Assembly: GCF_947241705.1 (NCBI RefSeq)
Contig: NC_079267.1
Coordinates: 770,501-834,500 of the forward strand
Length of the DNA: 64,000 bases
Source of the DNA: Saccharomyces mikatae IFO 1815
Lineage: Eukaryota; Ascomycota; Saccharomycetes; Saccharomycetales; Saccharomycetaceae
Reading direction: 5' to 3'
Part shown: in pieces, positions 51,881 to 61,193 of the stretch
How the letters are laid out: each line of letters starts with the position of its first letter
How positions within the stretch are numbered: the stretch's first letter is position 1
Position numbers and translations under genes: made by a program
Notes under the pieces: generated by a model
What the model was told of the DNA's origin: nothing
Seen by the model: the letters and a program-made list of their open reading frames with translations, nothing else
Database searches by the model: none

Positions 51881-51970
51881 TAAAATCAGATTTGAGCTTT
51901 GGTAAAGTTGGTTATCTTCCTATTATTTTGGTTCAGAAGCAGAACTGAAAAATAAGTTATCATCATTATA
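51881..51970 (-). ncRNA. SNR61: snR61, C/D box snoRNA guiding 25S rRNA methylation
   Basis: On the minus strand a C box ATGATGA (51966-51960) and D box CTGA (51889-51886) bracket about 75 bases. An internal D' box CTGA is preceded by CAGTTCTGCTT. That guide is complementary to 25S rRNA AAGCAGAACTG, and the fifth base from D' pairs with an adenosine, fitting the known snR61 target Am1133. Order and spacing relative to tRNA-Asp, snR55 and RPS25B match S. cerevisiae. The ends are estimated from the usual few bases outside the boxes. Confidence 0.85.
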
Positions 51971-52083
51971 AACAACATTCCACATTTAACCTATCACTTT
52001 AGATAAAAAAATCCCCCGATGACTATTTTTCTTGAATATTGATAAACAATGGAAAAGTGACAATCCCGGTAATATAATGGGTT

Positions 52084-52183
52084 AAAATCAGATGGTGATG
52101 CATGATATAATCCGTGGCACATATTCCATAGGAATCATCGCCGGATAAAAGAAGACAATTGTGGTGTCTATTCATCAAATAAA
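52084..52183 (-). ncRNA. SNR55: snR55, C/D box snoRNA guiding 18S rRNA methylation
   Basis: On the minus strand a C box variant TTGATGA (52178-52172) and D box CTGA (52091-52088) are present. Directly upstream of D is CATGCATCACCAT, which pairs with 18S rRNA TGGTGGTGCATG with one G-U pair. The fifth base from the D box faces a uridine, as expected for snR55 and Um1269. Its size, about 100 bases, fits the known 98. It is the middle gene of the cluster. Exact ends are inferred. Confidence 0.82.
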
Positions 52184-52325
52184 ACGTTCCAAAGATATAC
52201 CATTTATCAATACTATATTATGAACTCATAATAATCACGAAAGAAAAAATAATCAACTGGAGGACCACAAAGGATTAAAATTAGAAAGCATTTTGATGTG
52301 GTTTAAGCAGAAAAATAAAGAGGCC

Positions 52326-52413
52326 AGGTCATAAACGAAGAATTCCTAATTCACAATATGTCCTGCATATACTTCCTCAGAAAAATATAAAAATTTTTAT
52401 AATCACGCTTAAC
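52326..52413 (-). ncRNA. SNR57: snR57, C/D box snoRNA guiding 18S rRNA methylation
   Basis: The minus strand contains TAGGAATTCTTCG (52352-52340 region), complementary to 18S rRNA CGAGGAATTCCTA with G-U pairing. It is followed by TTTATGA, whose last four bases act as a D-type box at the right distance. The fifth base upstream pairs with a guanosine, fitting Gm1572 of snR57. The C box is less clear: GTGATTA near 52405 is the best candidate. Position and spacing match the S. cerevisiae cluster. Boundaries are approximate. Confidence 0.68.
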
Positions 52414-52660
52414 CTCAATATCTCGCAAACTAAATCGATATCAAAAAAATGCTCTTTTAAGAACCTCAAATAAAATACCTAAAATATATCGACATAATTG
52501 GCAATGCTTCCTAGCATACGAAAAGCCCATTATTACAACATAATTTAGGCTTGAACGAAGATCACAATAGTTGATAATCTTTCGAGCTTATAATACTGTC
52601 CTCCTTATCTGCTATAAGAAGTCTAGCTTATTTCGGAATATAGAGAGAAATCAGAACACG

Positions 52661-52668
52661 TTTATATA
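52661..52668 (-). promoter_or_regulatory. TATA box for the snoRNA cluster
   Basis: TATATAAA on the minus strand matches the TATAWAWR consensus. It lies about 250 bases upstream of snR57 and about 45 bases downstream of the Abf1 site. This implies a Pol II start near 52600 and a leader removed by processing. Confidence 0.5.
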
Positions 52669-52712
52669 TGCTGAAGAAAAAATTTTTCACGGTGGAGAAA
52701 ACACGCACTAAT

Positions 52713-52726
52713 ATCGTTAATCACGA
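52713..52726 (+). promoter_or_regulatory. Abf1 binding site
   Basis: ATCGTTAATCACGA fits RTCRYYNNNNACGR at every fixed position. Abf1, like Rap1, Reb1 and Tbf1, is a general regulatory factor used by snoRNA and ribosomal genes. The site lies between RPS25B and the snoRNA cluster, next to the TATA box. Confidence 0.6.
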
Positions 52727-52948
52727 TAAGTAAATAAGCATTTGTTAGGGCTCGACCACTTTCGAATTCACTTAATTGGGCTGATTCTGCAGGTCAGGCT
52801 GGACCGTGCAACGCCAGGATAGTTCTTATACATAATTTAATATAATACGGATGTGTTATCTTTTTAGAATGATGACTTTTAATTATTATATGATTAAACA
52901 AAAAAAGAAAAAAACAATTTAATTACCTTATTTTTTTGATTTTTAGAT

Positions 52949-53275
52949 TTATTCAGTAGCAGCAGCTCTGGTGTAGATAGCTTGCTTGGAATGCTTGGAG
53001 ATTGGCTTGATGATACCCTCCTTTTCCAAGTGTCTCAAAGCAATTCTGGCTAAAGAACCACCAATCTTTAATCTATCGACCAAAACGGAGACAGAGACGT
53101 ATCTGTAAGTTGGAACTTCCTTCAAGATTCTATCGTACTTTTCTTGGTCCAAAATAACAGCATGTTGAGCTCTGTCTTTCATGGACTTTTTGGACCACTT
53201 CTTCTTAGACTTCTTACCACCAGCAAGAGCGGCAGCAGCTTTAGCAGCTTTGGACAATTGTTGCTTTGGAGGCAT
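52949..53275 (-). CDS. RPS25B: RPS25B, cytosolic ribosomal protein eS25
   Basis: This 40S subunit protein near the head is important for IRES-driven initiation. Its 108 residues, start [20 protein letters not shown], are the full family length. A basic Ala/Lys-rich N-terminus is followed by a winged-helix core (about 40-105). The coding sequence is highly conserved and codon-biased. Paralogue RPS25A is elsewhere. I found no strong paired Rap1 motif upstream, only a weak GACCCATAATAC on the minus strand near 53384-53373. Confidence 0.95.
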   Translation of the reverse strand: MPPKQQLSKAAKAAAALAGGKKSKKKWSKKSMKDRAQHAVILDQEKYDRILKEVPTYRYVSVSVLVDRLKIGGSLARIALRHLEKEGIIKPISKHSKQAIYTRAAATE

Positions 53276-54729
53276 GGTATATTAAGTTCTAAATCATAAG
53301 AACGAGTTTAAATTAATGTTAGTGTCAAAAATCATACTACAAAATACGCGAAGATACTCTAGCCCATCTAGCGTATTATGGGTCCGGCAGAAAAGCAGGT
53401 TAAATCAAGAGTGGAAAAACCTTAGGAAAAGACATAGAAAGACCTGAGAATGATAAACCTCTGTTCATTAGACCCAGTAAATTCGATAGCACATCACCGC
53501 ACTTGGGATTCGTGCCGTCAAAATTTCCATTTCATCTCAGAGACCCGTGATTAGAATTTGCTCAATTATTTCTACTTTTTTTTTTGCCTATCATGTACTG
53601 TATTGATTAATATTCCATATTTTGGGTACTGGAGAATTTAACAATTTGACCCTGGTATTCGCTTAGCTCATTCAAATATCTTCTTTCTATAACTCAAAGT
53701 ACACATACCCTAGTAACTAGTTCGATCTGGTGTTTTATTCAAGGGGCTAATAATTACGTTAACAAGTAACGCCTTTTGATATAAATTGGCAAGCAACTTC
53801 ATCAATATCTACTAGACTGCCATCTCCCGTTACCCATCTGGCCTGCCTGGCAATGTCTTCGAAGCTCCATTCCCGCGACTGTCATGAACACGCCGCTGAT
53901 ATTTTCTGTGCATCCGACAAGCACCCGGACATGCAGCTGGAAAAAGTTTAATACTAGAGGTGTAAGGATTAATATTTTAATCCAGTGAGGCACGGAGGCA
54001 AAATCACAGAAGGAATAAATACCATCAAAAGCTGGGAGGCCAATTAACCCTTATGAACCAGAATGCCTCTATATCAATTTTGTCCTATGTGAAGGAGTAC
54101 TTTTTTTGGTATATCAAAGAAGTACTCTTTGTGTAGCAATTTTCGACCATTCATCAGTAGTTGTTTCTTGCAAGATAGTACCTCAAGAGAAAACTTTACT
54201 GGGAAAACCGACTTCATGCCATATTGGCAACACGGTAAAGAATGAAATCCAATTGTTAGCCCTGTCTATTGATCCTTTGCTCTTCAATGACAAGTAATGA
54301 ATAGTTTTGATTCCTTTAATCTATTCGGCGGCTATTTGGATGACGCATTCGGCGAAAAGACAAGCTAGGCTCAGTACTTCATCTTTGACTATTTCCACAT
54401 CATACAGGAGGATAAATTGGCACAATTTTGTGAATTTTATTGGCTGTTTTGGTAAGCTTTTTTCCCCCAACAGAGTCTGCCAATTGAATGCAAATAAGTT
54501 CAAAGTTATTATTAATATAGACCATCCCGCAACTGCTGGCTCGTGGCAATACGAAAGTATATATTTTGAATGATTCATAATATTGATGTTCCAGACTATT
54601 CACCACTTGTTGCATGGATGAATATCTCGCAGTCTTTATTGGCTGTTTTGAAAACATCTTCAGTTAAATCATGTTTCTTTCAACTCATCATTAACACAAC
54701 TCTTTTGCCATGTTGCTAGAATAATAACA
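53276..54729. other. Long gene-free stretch upstream of RPS25B
   Basis: This 1.45-kb stretch holds the RPS25B promoter at its left end and otherwise no gene I can support. Open frames (53802-53993, 54106-54297, 54307-54573) lack protein-like features. A 15-base sequence TTATTGGCTGTTTTG occurs at 54437-54451 and again at 54636-54650. Degraded transposon sequence is likely, given the neighbouring LTRs, but I could not match it to a family. Confidence 0.4.
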
Positions 54730-54950
54730 ATTATCGTGTCCTTTATATGAAAGTATCAAGAGTAAGTTTCCTATTATTAGAATGCTACCATATGCCGTGT
54801 TTTTTCATCTTTTAAGCATATACCACAAATTATATAATAAATCGGATAAGATCGAATTTTCATCTAATGTAATAGAAGCTGCGGTTTACAAGGATTGACC
54901 ATGAAATAAGAGTAATGGGTACGTAGAAAGAGAGTTTCTCAAATTTATAT
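54730..54950 (+). mobile_element. Strongly degraded delta LTR
   Basis: The stretch includes CTACCATATGCCGTG, then TTTTCATCTAATGTAATAGA, then GCGGTTTACAAGGATTGACC. These are in the same order as, and diverged from, the middle of a delta element (compare the intact copy right after it). The ends are approximate. By divergence it is clearly older than the copy at 54963-55294. Confidence 0.6.
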
Positions 54951-54962
54951 CATAACCCATAC

Positions 54963-55294
54963 TGTTTCAATAAGAACCTACCATCGTCTATCGACTGGTA
55001 TTGTTATTATTAGTGTATTATCATATACGGTGTTAGAAGATGACGCAAATGATGAGATATAGTCATCTAAATTAGTGGAAGCTGAAACGCAAGGATTGAT
55101 AATGTAATAGGATAAATGAATAACAACATATAAAACGATGATAATAATGTTTATAGAATTGTGTAGAATTGCAGATTCCCTTTTATGGATTCCTAAATCC
55201 CTGAGGAGAACTTCTAGTATATCTACATACTTAATATTATTACCTTATAAAAAATGGAATCCCAACAATTACATCAAACTCCACTATTATCTCA
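54963..55294 (+). mobile_element. Solo delta LTR (Ty1/Ty2 type), near full length
   Basis: This 332-base element of the right length for delta starts TGTTTCAATAAGAACC and ends CTATTATCTCA. Internal matches to delta include ATATACGGTGTTAGAAGATG and GGAGAACTTCTAGTATAT. The 5' thirty bases are diverged. No matching 5-base target duplication is seen at its two sides. There is no Ty internal region, so it is a solo LTR. Confidence 0.82.
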
Positions 55295-55560
55295 ATAAGA
55301 GAGGTATATAAAACACACGCTGATTGGTTATATTAAACCAAAAGGTTCAGACATAAATCAGAGTGTTAATGATAAGAATTTGGTGATAACTCATCTTCTT
55401 ATATAATAAGTTCTGATCAATTAATAGATCTTTATCTCATTACCGCAGTAAATTCTATTATTAGAATTTTTCTACTTCAATTTATACGAAGACGTATAGT
55501 TGCAATAACTTAATCCAATTTATACGAATAGGTGTATAGTAGTAATCACTTATTCCAACA
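55295..55560 (-). mobile_element. Partial LTR of the unassigned Ty family (copy C)
   Basis: On the minus strand it begins TGTTGGAATAAGTGATTACT at 55560 and runs collinear with copies A and B through AACCAATCAGCGTGTG-like sequence. It stops at 55295 against the delta LTR. About the last 90 bases of the family sequence are missing on this side and not found beyond the delta. It sits about 165 bases upstream of tRNA-Glu. Confidence 0.75.
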
Positions 55561-55606
55561 AAAAAATGGAACCCCTACAATTACATCAAACTCCACCATT
55601 ATCTCA
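55561..55606 (+). mobile_element. Terminal 46 bases of a second delta LTR
   Basis: AAAAAATGGAACCCCTACAA through CCATTATCTCA matches the last 46 bases of the delta at 54963-55294 (55249-55294) at 43 of 46 positions. The two ends flank copy C on both sides. It is a fragment only, 119 bases upstream of tRNA-Glu. Confidence 0.75.
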
Positions 55607-55725
55607 TTGCTCGATCTGTTCGTCTCGTAGCTAGGTTGCTTTTCACTCGTTTCGTAAACGCTTTGATAACAGATTACTCTACTCATCTTGAATATTGTGA
55701 AATGCAAAAAATACATCAATTCAGA

Positions 55726-55797
55726 TCCGATATAGTGTAACGGCTATCACATCACGCTTTCACCGTGGAGACCGGGGTTCGACTCCCCGTATCGGAG
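55726..55797 (+). tRNA. tRNA-Glu (anticodon UUC)
   Basis: This 72-base intronless tRNA has acceptor stem TCCGATA/TATCGGA and discriminator G. The anticodon loop CTTTCAC contains TTC, and the T arm is GGGGTTCGACTCCCC. T-rich termination sequence begins at 55798. The region upstream carries LTR remnants, as is common for tRNA genes targeted by Ty elements. Confidence 0.97.
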
Positions 55798-55971
55798 TTT
55801 ATTTTTTATTTTTTTTCATTTTTATGAAATTTATTTTTTGAAGTAATGTGTGGTCAGCAAGCTTCCACTAAATGAGCGTTAGAAGTTTGCAAATAATTTT
55901 CATTTTGGAAATAGAAAACTTCTCTACTGATATAAGTTACTGTTGAGTAGCACAGAAAAGTTGTAAAGAAA

Positions 55972-58143
55972 ATGGCCAAAAGAGTTGCCGATGCCCAAAT
56001 ACAGAGGGAAACCTATGATTCTCATGAATCTGACGATGACATGACTCCCTCTACTAAAGTTGCATCATCTACTGTCATGAACAGAAGGAAAATTGCTATG
56101 CCTAAGCGTAGGATGGCCTTTAAATCTTTTACTTCCGCATCATCTGATGAAACCAAGTCTGCTAACTCTTTTGACACTCTGAAGCAGGCAAATAATACTG
56201 AGGGTAAAACTGATAATCACCTAACAACAGGAAACAATTCTAAACTTAAGGCATTGAACTTCCAGTTTAAGACTAAGGTAAATGATGTAATTTCAAGTAA
56301 GCCTTTAACAGACTTGAGACCCCTTTTTGCAAAGTACGAAATATACATTAAGAATATTTTACAAGCGTCTGATAAATCCAGCGAAAATCCAAAAGAAACA
56401 GTCCAAGAGAATGGCGATAAACCGGCCAAAGTGGAAGATGACCGAAAGAGTTCCGATTCTTCTTCTGAGGATGAAGTTAAGGTGGAAGGGCCCAAGTTCA
56501 CAATCGATTCGAAACCACCCACCTCTGATTCTGTTTTCTCATTTGGGCCCAAGAAAGAAAACCCCCAAAAAGACGAAAGTGATAGCGAAAGTGATATAGA
56601 AATCAAGGGCCCTGAGTTTAAGTTTTCTGGAGCTCTATCGAGTGACGTATTTAAACTTAATCCAAGTACCGATAAAAATGAAAAGAAGATTGACGCCAAT
56701 GCTAAACCGTTTTCATTTTCTTCAAATGCTTCAAATTTGACCTCTGGAAAAACTGCAAGTAAGAATCCCTTCTCATTTACAGAATCTAGCGAAACCAATG
56801 AACACAGCAACGACAATATTAAACCTTCATTCACTTTTGGAGCGAAAGATGTTGGGGAATCCCAAAAGAACAAACCGTCTTTTGCATTTGGTCAAACGGC
56901 TGGTAAGCAATCGACAGAAAAGAGCTCTTTCACGTTCGGTTTGTCAAAAAGCGAAAATAAAGAGGATGGTAACGCTGTTTCTACCTCAAAATCTGAAAAC
57001 TCTGGTGATGATAACAATGCAAAATCTTCCTTCACTTTTCCAATACCCAGTAAGAATACACCCGATACAACAAAGCCATCCTTTTCTTTTGGAGTCCCAA
57101 ACTCCTCCAATGATACTTCAAAACCAGCGCTCTTGTTTGGCACAGCAACACCGCCAGCAAAAGAAACTAATAAGAACAGTGGTGACGGGAACGGCGATAA
57201 GATTACACCTAAGCCTGCCTTTAATTTTTTGTCCAATACAAGCAGCGAGAAGGAAAGTGAAAATCAAGGGGATTCTAAACCACTATTTTCATTTGGAAAA
57301 TCAAATGGAAGTGAAAGCAAAGGATCCGTCAACTCTACCTTTCCCTCTGAATTTAACAATGTCAATGAAGAGAAGGATGTGGCAAAGCCTGCCTTTTCAT
57401 TTGGAGGAAATACGAATACTGCCGTAAACACCGATAGTAAAGCTCCTGCATTTACATTCGGCTCCTCTACACTCGCTGACAATAAAGAAGATAAGAAAAA
57501 ACCTTTTTCATTCGGTAATTCATCATCCAATGACACTCCCTCCTTTTCATTCGGAAAAGCAACAGCATCTTCGACTACTGCTTCTTCAAAGTCTCCTGCC
57601 CCTCCTATACCATCAACAGGGTTCAAGTTTTCATTACCGTTTGAACAAAAAGGAGGTCAAACGACAACAGATGATAGCAAAAAGGAGTCAACAACAGAAG
57701 CTGCAAAAAATGATTCGCAAGGTACAAGTAAAGTAGAGGCTGCTTCAGAAGAATCAAAACCAATAAATTTGCAAAACGGGGAGGAAAACGAAGTTGCTTT
57801 ATTCTCGGAACGAGCAAAATTGATGACTTTCAATGCTGATACAAAGTCATACGATTCAAGGGGTGTAGGCGAAATGAAGCTTTTGAAAAAGAAGGACGAT
57901 CCTTCCAAAGTTCGTCTACTTTGTAGATCTGACGGTATGGGTAATATACTACTCAATGCAACCGTTGTAGATTCATTCAAATATGAATATCTTGCTCCTG
58001 GAAATGAGAATCTCATAAAAACTCCTACTGTCGCAGCTGATGGAAAGCTTGTAACATATATCGTCAAATTTAAACAAAAGGAAGAAGGCCGCTCGTTTAC
58101 TAAAGCTATCGAAGATGCTAAGAAAGAAATGAAAAAAGAGTAA
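55972..58143 (+). CDS. NUP2: NUP2, mobile FG nucleoporin of the nuclear basket
   Basis: Nup2 recycles importin alpha (Srp1) with Cse1 and Gsp1-GTP, and tethers chromatin at the pore. It has 723 residues (720 in S. cerevisiae). The N-terminal importin-alpha/Nup60-binding region starts MAKRVADAQIQRETYDS. The middle carries about a dozen FxFG-type repeats (FSFG, FTFG, FAFG) spaced by charged/Asn-rich linkers from about 185 to 545. A Ran-binding domain occupies about 605-723 (LFSERAKLMTF, GVGEMKLLKKKD, RLLCRSDGMGNILLNA). It is convergent with SGD1, 87 bases apart. Confidence 0.96.
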   Translation: MAKRVADAQIQRETYDSHESDDDMTPSTKVASSTVMNRRKIAMPKRRMAFKSFTSASSDETKSANSFDTLKQANNTEGKTDNHLTTGNNSKLKALNFQFKTKVNDVISSKPLTDLRPLFAKYEIYIKNILQASDKSSENPKETVQENGDKPAKVEDDRKSSDSSSEDEVKVEGPKFTIDSKPPTSDSVFSFGPKKENPQKDESDSESDIEIKGPEFKFSGALSSDVFKLNPSTDKNEKKIDANAKPFSFSSNASNLTSGKTASKNPFSFTESSETNEHSNDNIKPSFTFGAKDVGESQKNKPSFAFGQTAGKQSTEKSSFTFGLSKSENKEDGNAVSTSKSENSGDDNNAKSSFTFPIPSKNTPDTTKPSFSFGVPNSSNDTSKPALLFGTATPPAKETNKNSGDGNGDKITPKPAFNFLSNTSSEKESENQGDSKPLFSFGKSNGSESKGSVNSTFPSEFNNVNEEKDVAKPAFSFGGNTNTAVNTDSKAPAFTFGSSTLADNKEDKKKPFSFGNSSSNDTPSFSFGKATASSTTASSKSPAPPIPSTGFKFSLPFEQKGGQTTTDDSKKESTTEAAKNDSQGTSKVEAASEESKPINLQNGEENEVALFSERAKLMTFNADTKSYDSRGVGEMKLLKKKDDPSKVRLLCRSDGMGNILLNATVVDSFKYEYLAPGNENLIKTPTVAADGKLVTYIVKFKQKEEGRSFTKAIEDAKKEMKKE

Positions 58144-58230
58144 ATACAATGAACAAATTTAAATAGAGTAGATTTTTTACATATTGTAACTCAAGGTTAT
58201 AGTCAAAAAAATGAAGATTACAAAGTCTCA

Positions 58231-60930
58231 TTACGAATCTATATTTTCCAACTCTCCACCTATAATGGAATTGGCAGCCTGTGAAGCCCACGCCAATCTT
58301 CTTTCATCTCTATCAAAAGTTTTATCACCTTTTTTTCCAGAAAGAAAATTATGATACCTGAATTTCTTGTTAATGAACCACCTTAAACCTTTTAGAATAA
58401 ATAAGGTATTTTCTGATTTAACGTTTTTTGTTAAAAGATCTCGCAATGAGTCATCAGAATAGATTACACGCCTGTTTCCTTTTCCATCCTTCTTGAGTTT
58501 TCTCTCACTCTTTTTAGCTACGGCCAAAAATAACTGATATAAAAGTACCTCCATAAATAACATCCCTTCAGTGTTTAGCCCACCCATGAATGGAACATGC
58601 TTAAAGACATCCAATTTTAAAATATCATTCGCAAGTAACGATCCGAAAAACCTCCCCTGATTGGAGATTCTAGCCAGTTCCTTATCATCATCTAACTCAT
58701 CTTCCTCATCAGCATCACTTTCAGAATCGGATTCTTTATGTTCAAACTTTTTTATCACATCCCAAAACAGGAACTGAAAGGATTTTGATAAATTACCATA
58801 CCTTTCACAGATTTTACTTGTGACTAATGCGTAGTAATGATTATAGCCATTGGATCCACTATCAGCTAAAAGACAATGTAAAATAATTCTTGGAATTTCA
58901 AGCACTTGCTTATTCTTCAAGCTTAACTTTTCAAGTTTGCTAAATGCATCTAAATAGTCTTGTGCGGACATAATGCTTATAAATATAGCTCTTCGAATAT
59001 CAGTATTCATGCGCTGTTGCCTGGCGATAATATTCCAGTCTGGAATATCATCAAGAAGATCATCTTCAATTAATATTTTCGCTTTCTTGGATTTACTGGT
59101 ATCACCTTCATTGTCACTTGGGACCTCAAAAGCGTTTTCCATGTTTCCTCGCCAAGAAGCGCCAACCAACCACCATTTTCCTTTTGTGCTAATGTTCTTG
59201 ATATCGTCGAGGGAAACCTGTAAAGGCTCTTGAGAAGAAGATGATTTTAAAATAGTTTGCAAGTTCTTTTTCAATGCATGATGATCTGTCGCCAAAATAG
59301 AGGGTTTCAATCTGTTGTTTTTCAAGTCAGACATGGTATCCAGTAAGAATCTCAATCTTGGACTCTGTTCTTTCAAATTGTTGGCATTCTTCAACAGCTC
59401 CGACCGTATATCTCGCAATGCAGATGGATCATCACCACGGATTAGTGGGCCTGAAACAGAGACAACTCGTAGAAGTAACTCAGTGGTAAATTCGTTAGGA
59501 TCTGATACAAATATACGAATAATATCATATATTAGTCGACATGAAACAAATCCAAAATTATAACAATATGATAGCAGGGTTGCAATATTGCTACATATTT
59601 TGGAGATGAATTTATCTTGTTGATTGTTTAAAATGTTATCCTTTTCCTCTTCGTAATGTTGCAAAAATGCTTCTACAGTTTTCTGAATAAAAAAAGCACC
59701 CATCTCAACACCTCTTAGTTTCGATAATGTGTATGCAACTGCGGCATAATTCATTATAAACCCATCTAATAGCTTCTGGTTTTGGCTAATAATGTTCAAT
59801 ATTCCTTTGCTTAACGATTCTGTAACATATTGCCTAGGAAAGGAATCATACAAACTGTTCAAAGTAGTGATAATAATTGTAATGTTAGAATCTGAAAGCT
59901 TGTTCAGCGACGAGTTAACCTTCTTCCTAATTTCAGCCAAAACGGCACTGTTCCCACTATCATCTAATTTATTTCTTAGTGATGGTGGAACATAATTCCG
60001 TTCACTTTGTGTTGGAGCTATATAAGGATTCTCCTTTTCTCTTGTTTCGTCGTAATCCGAATCCATAATGCTGTCGCCATCAGAGTCATCAGACTCACCA
60101 GAGTTTTCAAAATCAGAAGTTGAAAGATCATCATCTGAGGAAAATGCTTTTTCACTTACTGCATCATCTGGATTTATGGCATTGGTTTCTGTGGCAAAAT
60201 CACCATACTCTTCATCGCTTTTACCATAATCCTCGAAATATTCCAAACCTTCTAGAAGTCCACCGATAGCATCAAATTCATCTTTTGCGTGTATAGCCTT
60301 CCTTTCCCCTTTCAAGCCTAACTTTTTCGCATAGTATTGCATATCCATCTCGTCTCTTTCAAGTGCCGACCTGTCCGAAGGGGCCAATGGATAACTAACA
60401 AAACTCTCATTAGTGTCTTTATTAGGAGTATGCTTCCTTTTACTTGCGTTAGCCTTGATTTTTCCTGGCTTTTCTGCTCTTTCATCGCTCTTTTTCTCCC
60501 GTTTCAGTTGTTTGAGTTTCTTCATTGTTTCTTCGACAGACATTGTTTGCTCGCTATCAATTTTCGATTCTCCACTGGTGAATTCTTCGTAGTTATCCCA
60601 GTTTTCATTAGTTTCAGATTCATCTGAAGAGATTAGGTGTCTACCGTTGGCATGCGTGACTACTTTCTTTTTACCCAAATTCACACTCCATTTATTAGAT
60701 GCTGATGTTGATTTTAATTGATTCAATTTTGCCTCTCTAGTTGTAGTACTTTTACGCTTCTTTTCAGCCCGTTCCATCCTTCTCTTTTCTTTACGGCCCA
60801 AATGTTTGCCATTCCCTCGTTTTCTCTTTCTTCCTTCTGCAATGGAAAACCTATCATCCTGACTGTAGTCGAGAGTCTTTAACTCGTCCAAAATAACGCC
60901 TGGAATTCTGATGCCGTCTGTTTTCTGCAT
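58231..60930 (-). CDS. SGD1: SGD1, nucleolar MIF4G/MA3 protein for 18S rRNA maturation
   Basis: Sgd1 is the yeast NOM1-like factor, acting with the helicase Fal1 in early 40S processing, and is essential. It has 899 residues. The N-terminus is highly basic (RKRKRGNGKHLGRKEKRR, a nucleolar signal type). A long acidic Asp/Ser region follows to about 300 (SDSDGDSIMDSDYDE). The MIF4G domain lies near 330-540 (VRKKVNSSLNKLSDSN-type helices). The MA3 domain is near 645-750 (DIRRAIFISIMSAQDYLDAF). The promoter carries PAC and RRPE-like ribosome-biogenesis motifs. Confidence 0.95.
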   Translation of the reverse strand: MQKTDGIRIPGVILDELKTLDYSQDDRFSIAEGRKRKRGNGKHLGRKEKRRMERAEKKRKSTTTREAKLNQLKSTSASNKWSVNLGKKKVVTHANGRHLISSDESETNENWDNYEEFTSGESKIDSEQTMSVEETMKKLKQLKREKKSDERAEKPGKIKANASKRKHTPNKDTNESFVSYPLAPSDRSALERDEMDMQYYAKKLGLKGERKAIHAKDEFDAIGGLLEGLEYFEDYGKSDEEYGDFATETNAINPDDAVSEKAFSSDDDLSTSDFENSGESDDSDGDSIMDSDYDETREKENPYIAPTQSERNYVPPSLRNKLDDSGNSAVLAEIRKKVNSSLNKLSDSNITIIITTLNSLYDSFPRQYVTESLSKGILNIISQNQKLLDGFIMNYAAVAYTLSKLRGVEMGAFFIQKTVEAFLQHYEEEKDNILNNQQDKFISKICSNIATLLSYCYNFGFVSCRLIYDIIRIFVSDPNEFTTELLLRVVSVSGPLIRGDDPSALRDIRSELLKNANNLKEQSPRLRFLLDTMSDLKNNRLKPSILATDHHALKKNLQTILKSSSSQEPLQVSLDDIKNISTKGKWWLVGASWRGNMENAFEVPSDNEGDTSKSKKAKILIEDDLLDDIPDWNIIARQQRMNTDIRRAIFISIMSAQDYLDAFSKLEKLSLKNKQVLEIPRIILHCLLADSGSNGYNHYYALVTSKICERYGNLSKSFQFLFWDVIKKFEHKESDSESDADEEDELDDDKELARISNQGRFFGSLLANDILKLDVFKHVPFMGGLNTEGMLFMEVLLYQLFLAVAKKSERKLKKDGKGNRRVIYSDDSLRDLLTKNVKSENTLFILKGLRWFINKKFRYHNFLSGKKGDKTFDRDERRLAWASQAANSIIGGELENIDS

Positions 60931-61013
60931 TACTTCCTTTAGATTGCTGCTTTAGGTCAAACTTTTTTTATTAATACAAAGGATCCAGAATAATTCAAAT
61001 GTTCGTTTATGTC

Positions 61014-61054
61014 AGCTCATCGCAATCATTTTTCTGCCGGATTACAAATTTTCT
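61014..61054 (-). promoter_or_regulatory. PAC box and RRPE-like motif upstream of SGD1
   Basis: The minus strand reads GCGATGAGCT (61023-61014), an exact PAC element bound by Dot6/Tod6. About 20 bases upstream is AGAAAATTTG (61054-61045), close to the RRPE bound by Stb3. The pair lies 85-125 bases before the SGD1 ATG, the usual place in the ribosome-biogenesis regulon, which suits an 18S processing factor. Confidence 0.7.
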
Positions 61055-61193
61055 TTGCGAAAGCGAACAAGAAACCAACCGGTTCAAACCTTGAAGGATT
61101 ACAGATGCCCTACATAATAATTTATACAAAAACAAGATATCGAGCAGTAAAATCTCTGCTTCTCAAATGATTTATTATGAACTAAACAAATAC

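Larger units (their letters stand above)
52414..52948. promoter_or_regulatory. Promoter region of the snoRNA cluster and RPS25B 3' end
   Basis: This 535-base gene-free stretch lies upstream of snR57 on the minus strand. It contains a TATATAAA box (52661-52668, minus) and a perfect Abf1 consensus (52713-52726), a typical arrangement for a yeast snoRNA polycistron. The RPS25B transcript also ends here. Confidence 0.6.

Noticed and set aside
54307-54578. Overlapping frames on both strands in the gene-free region
   Set aside because: They are mutually antisense, have no domain or homology that I recognise, and lie next to LTR debris.
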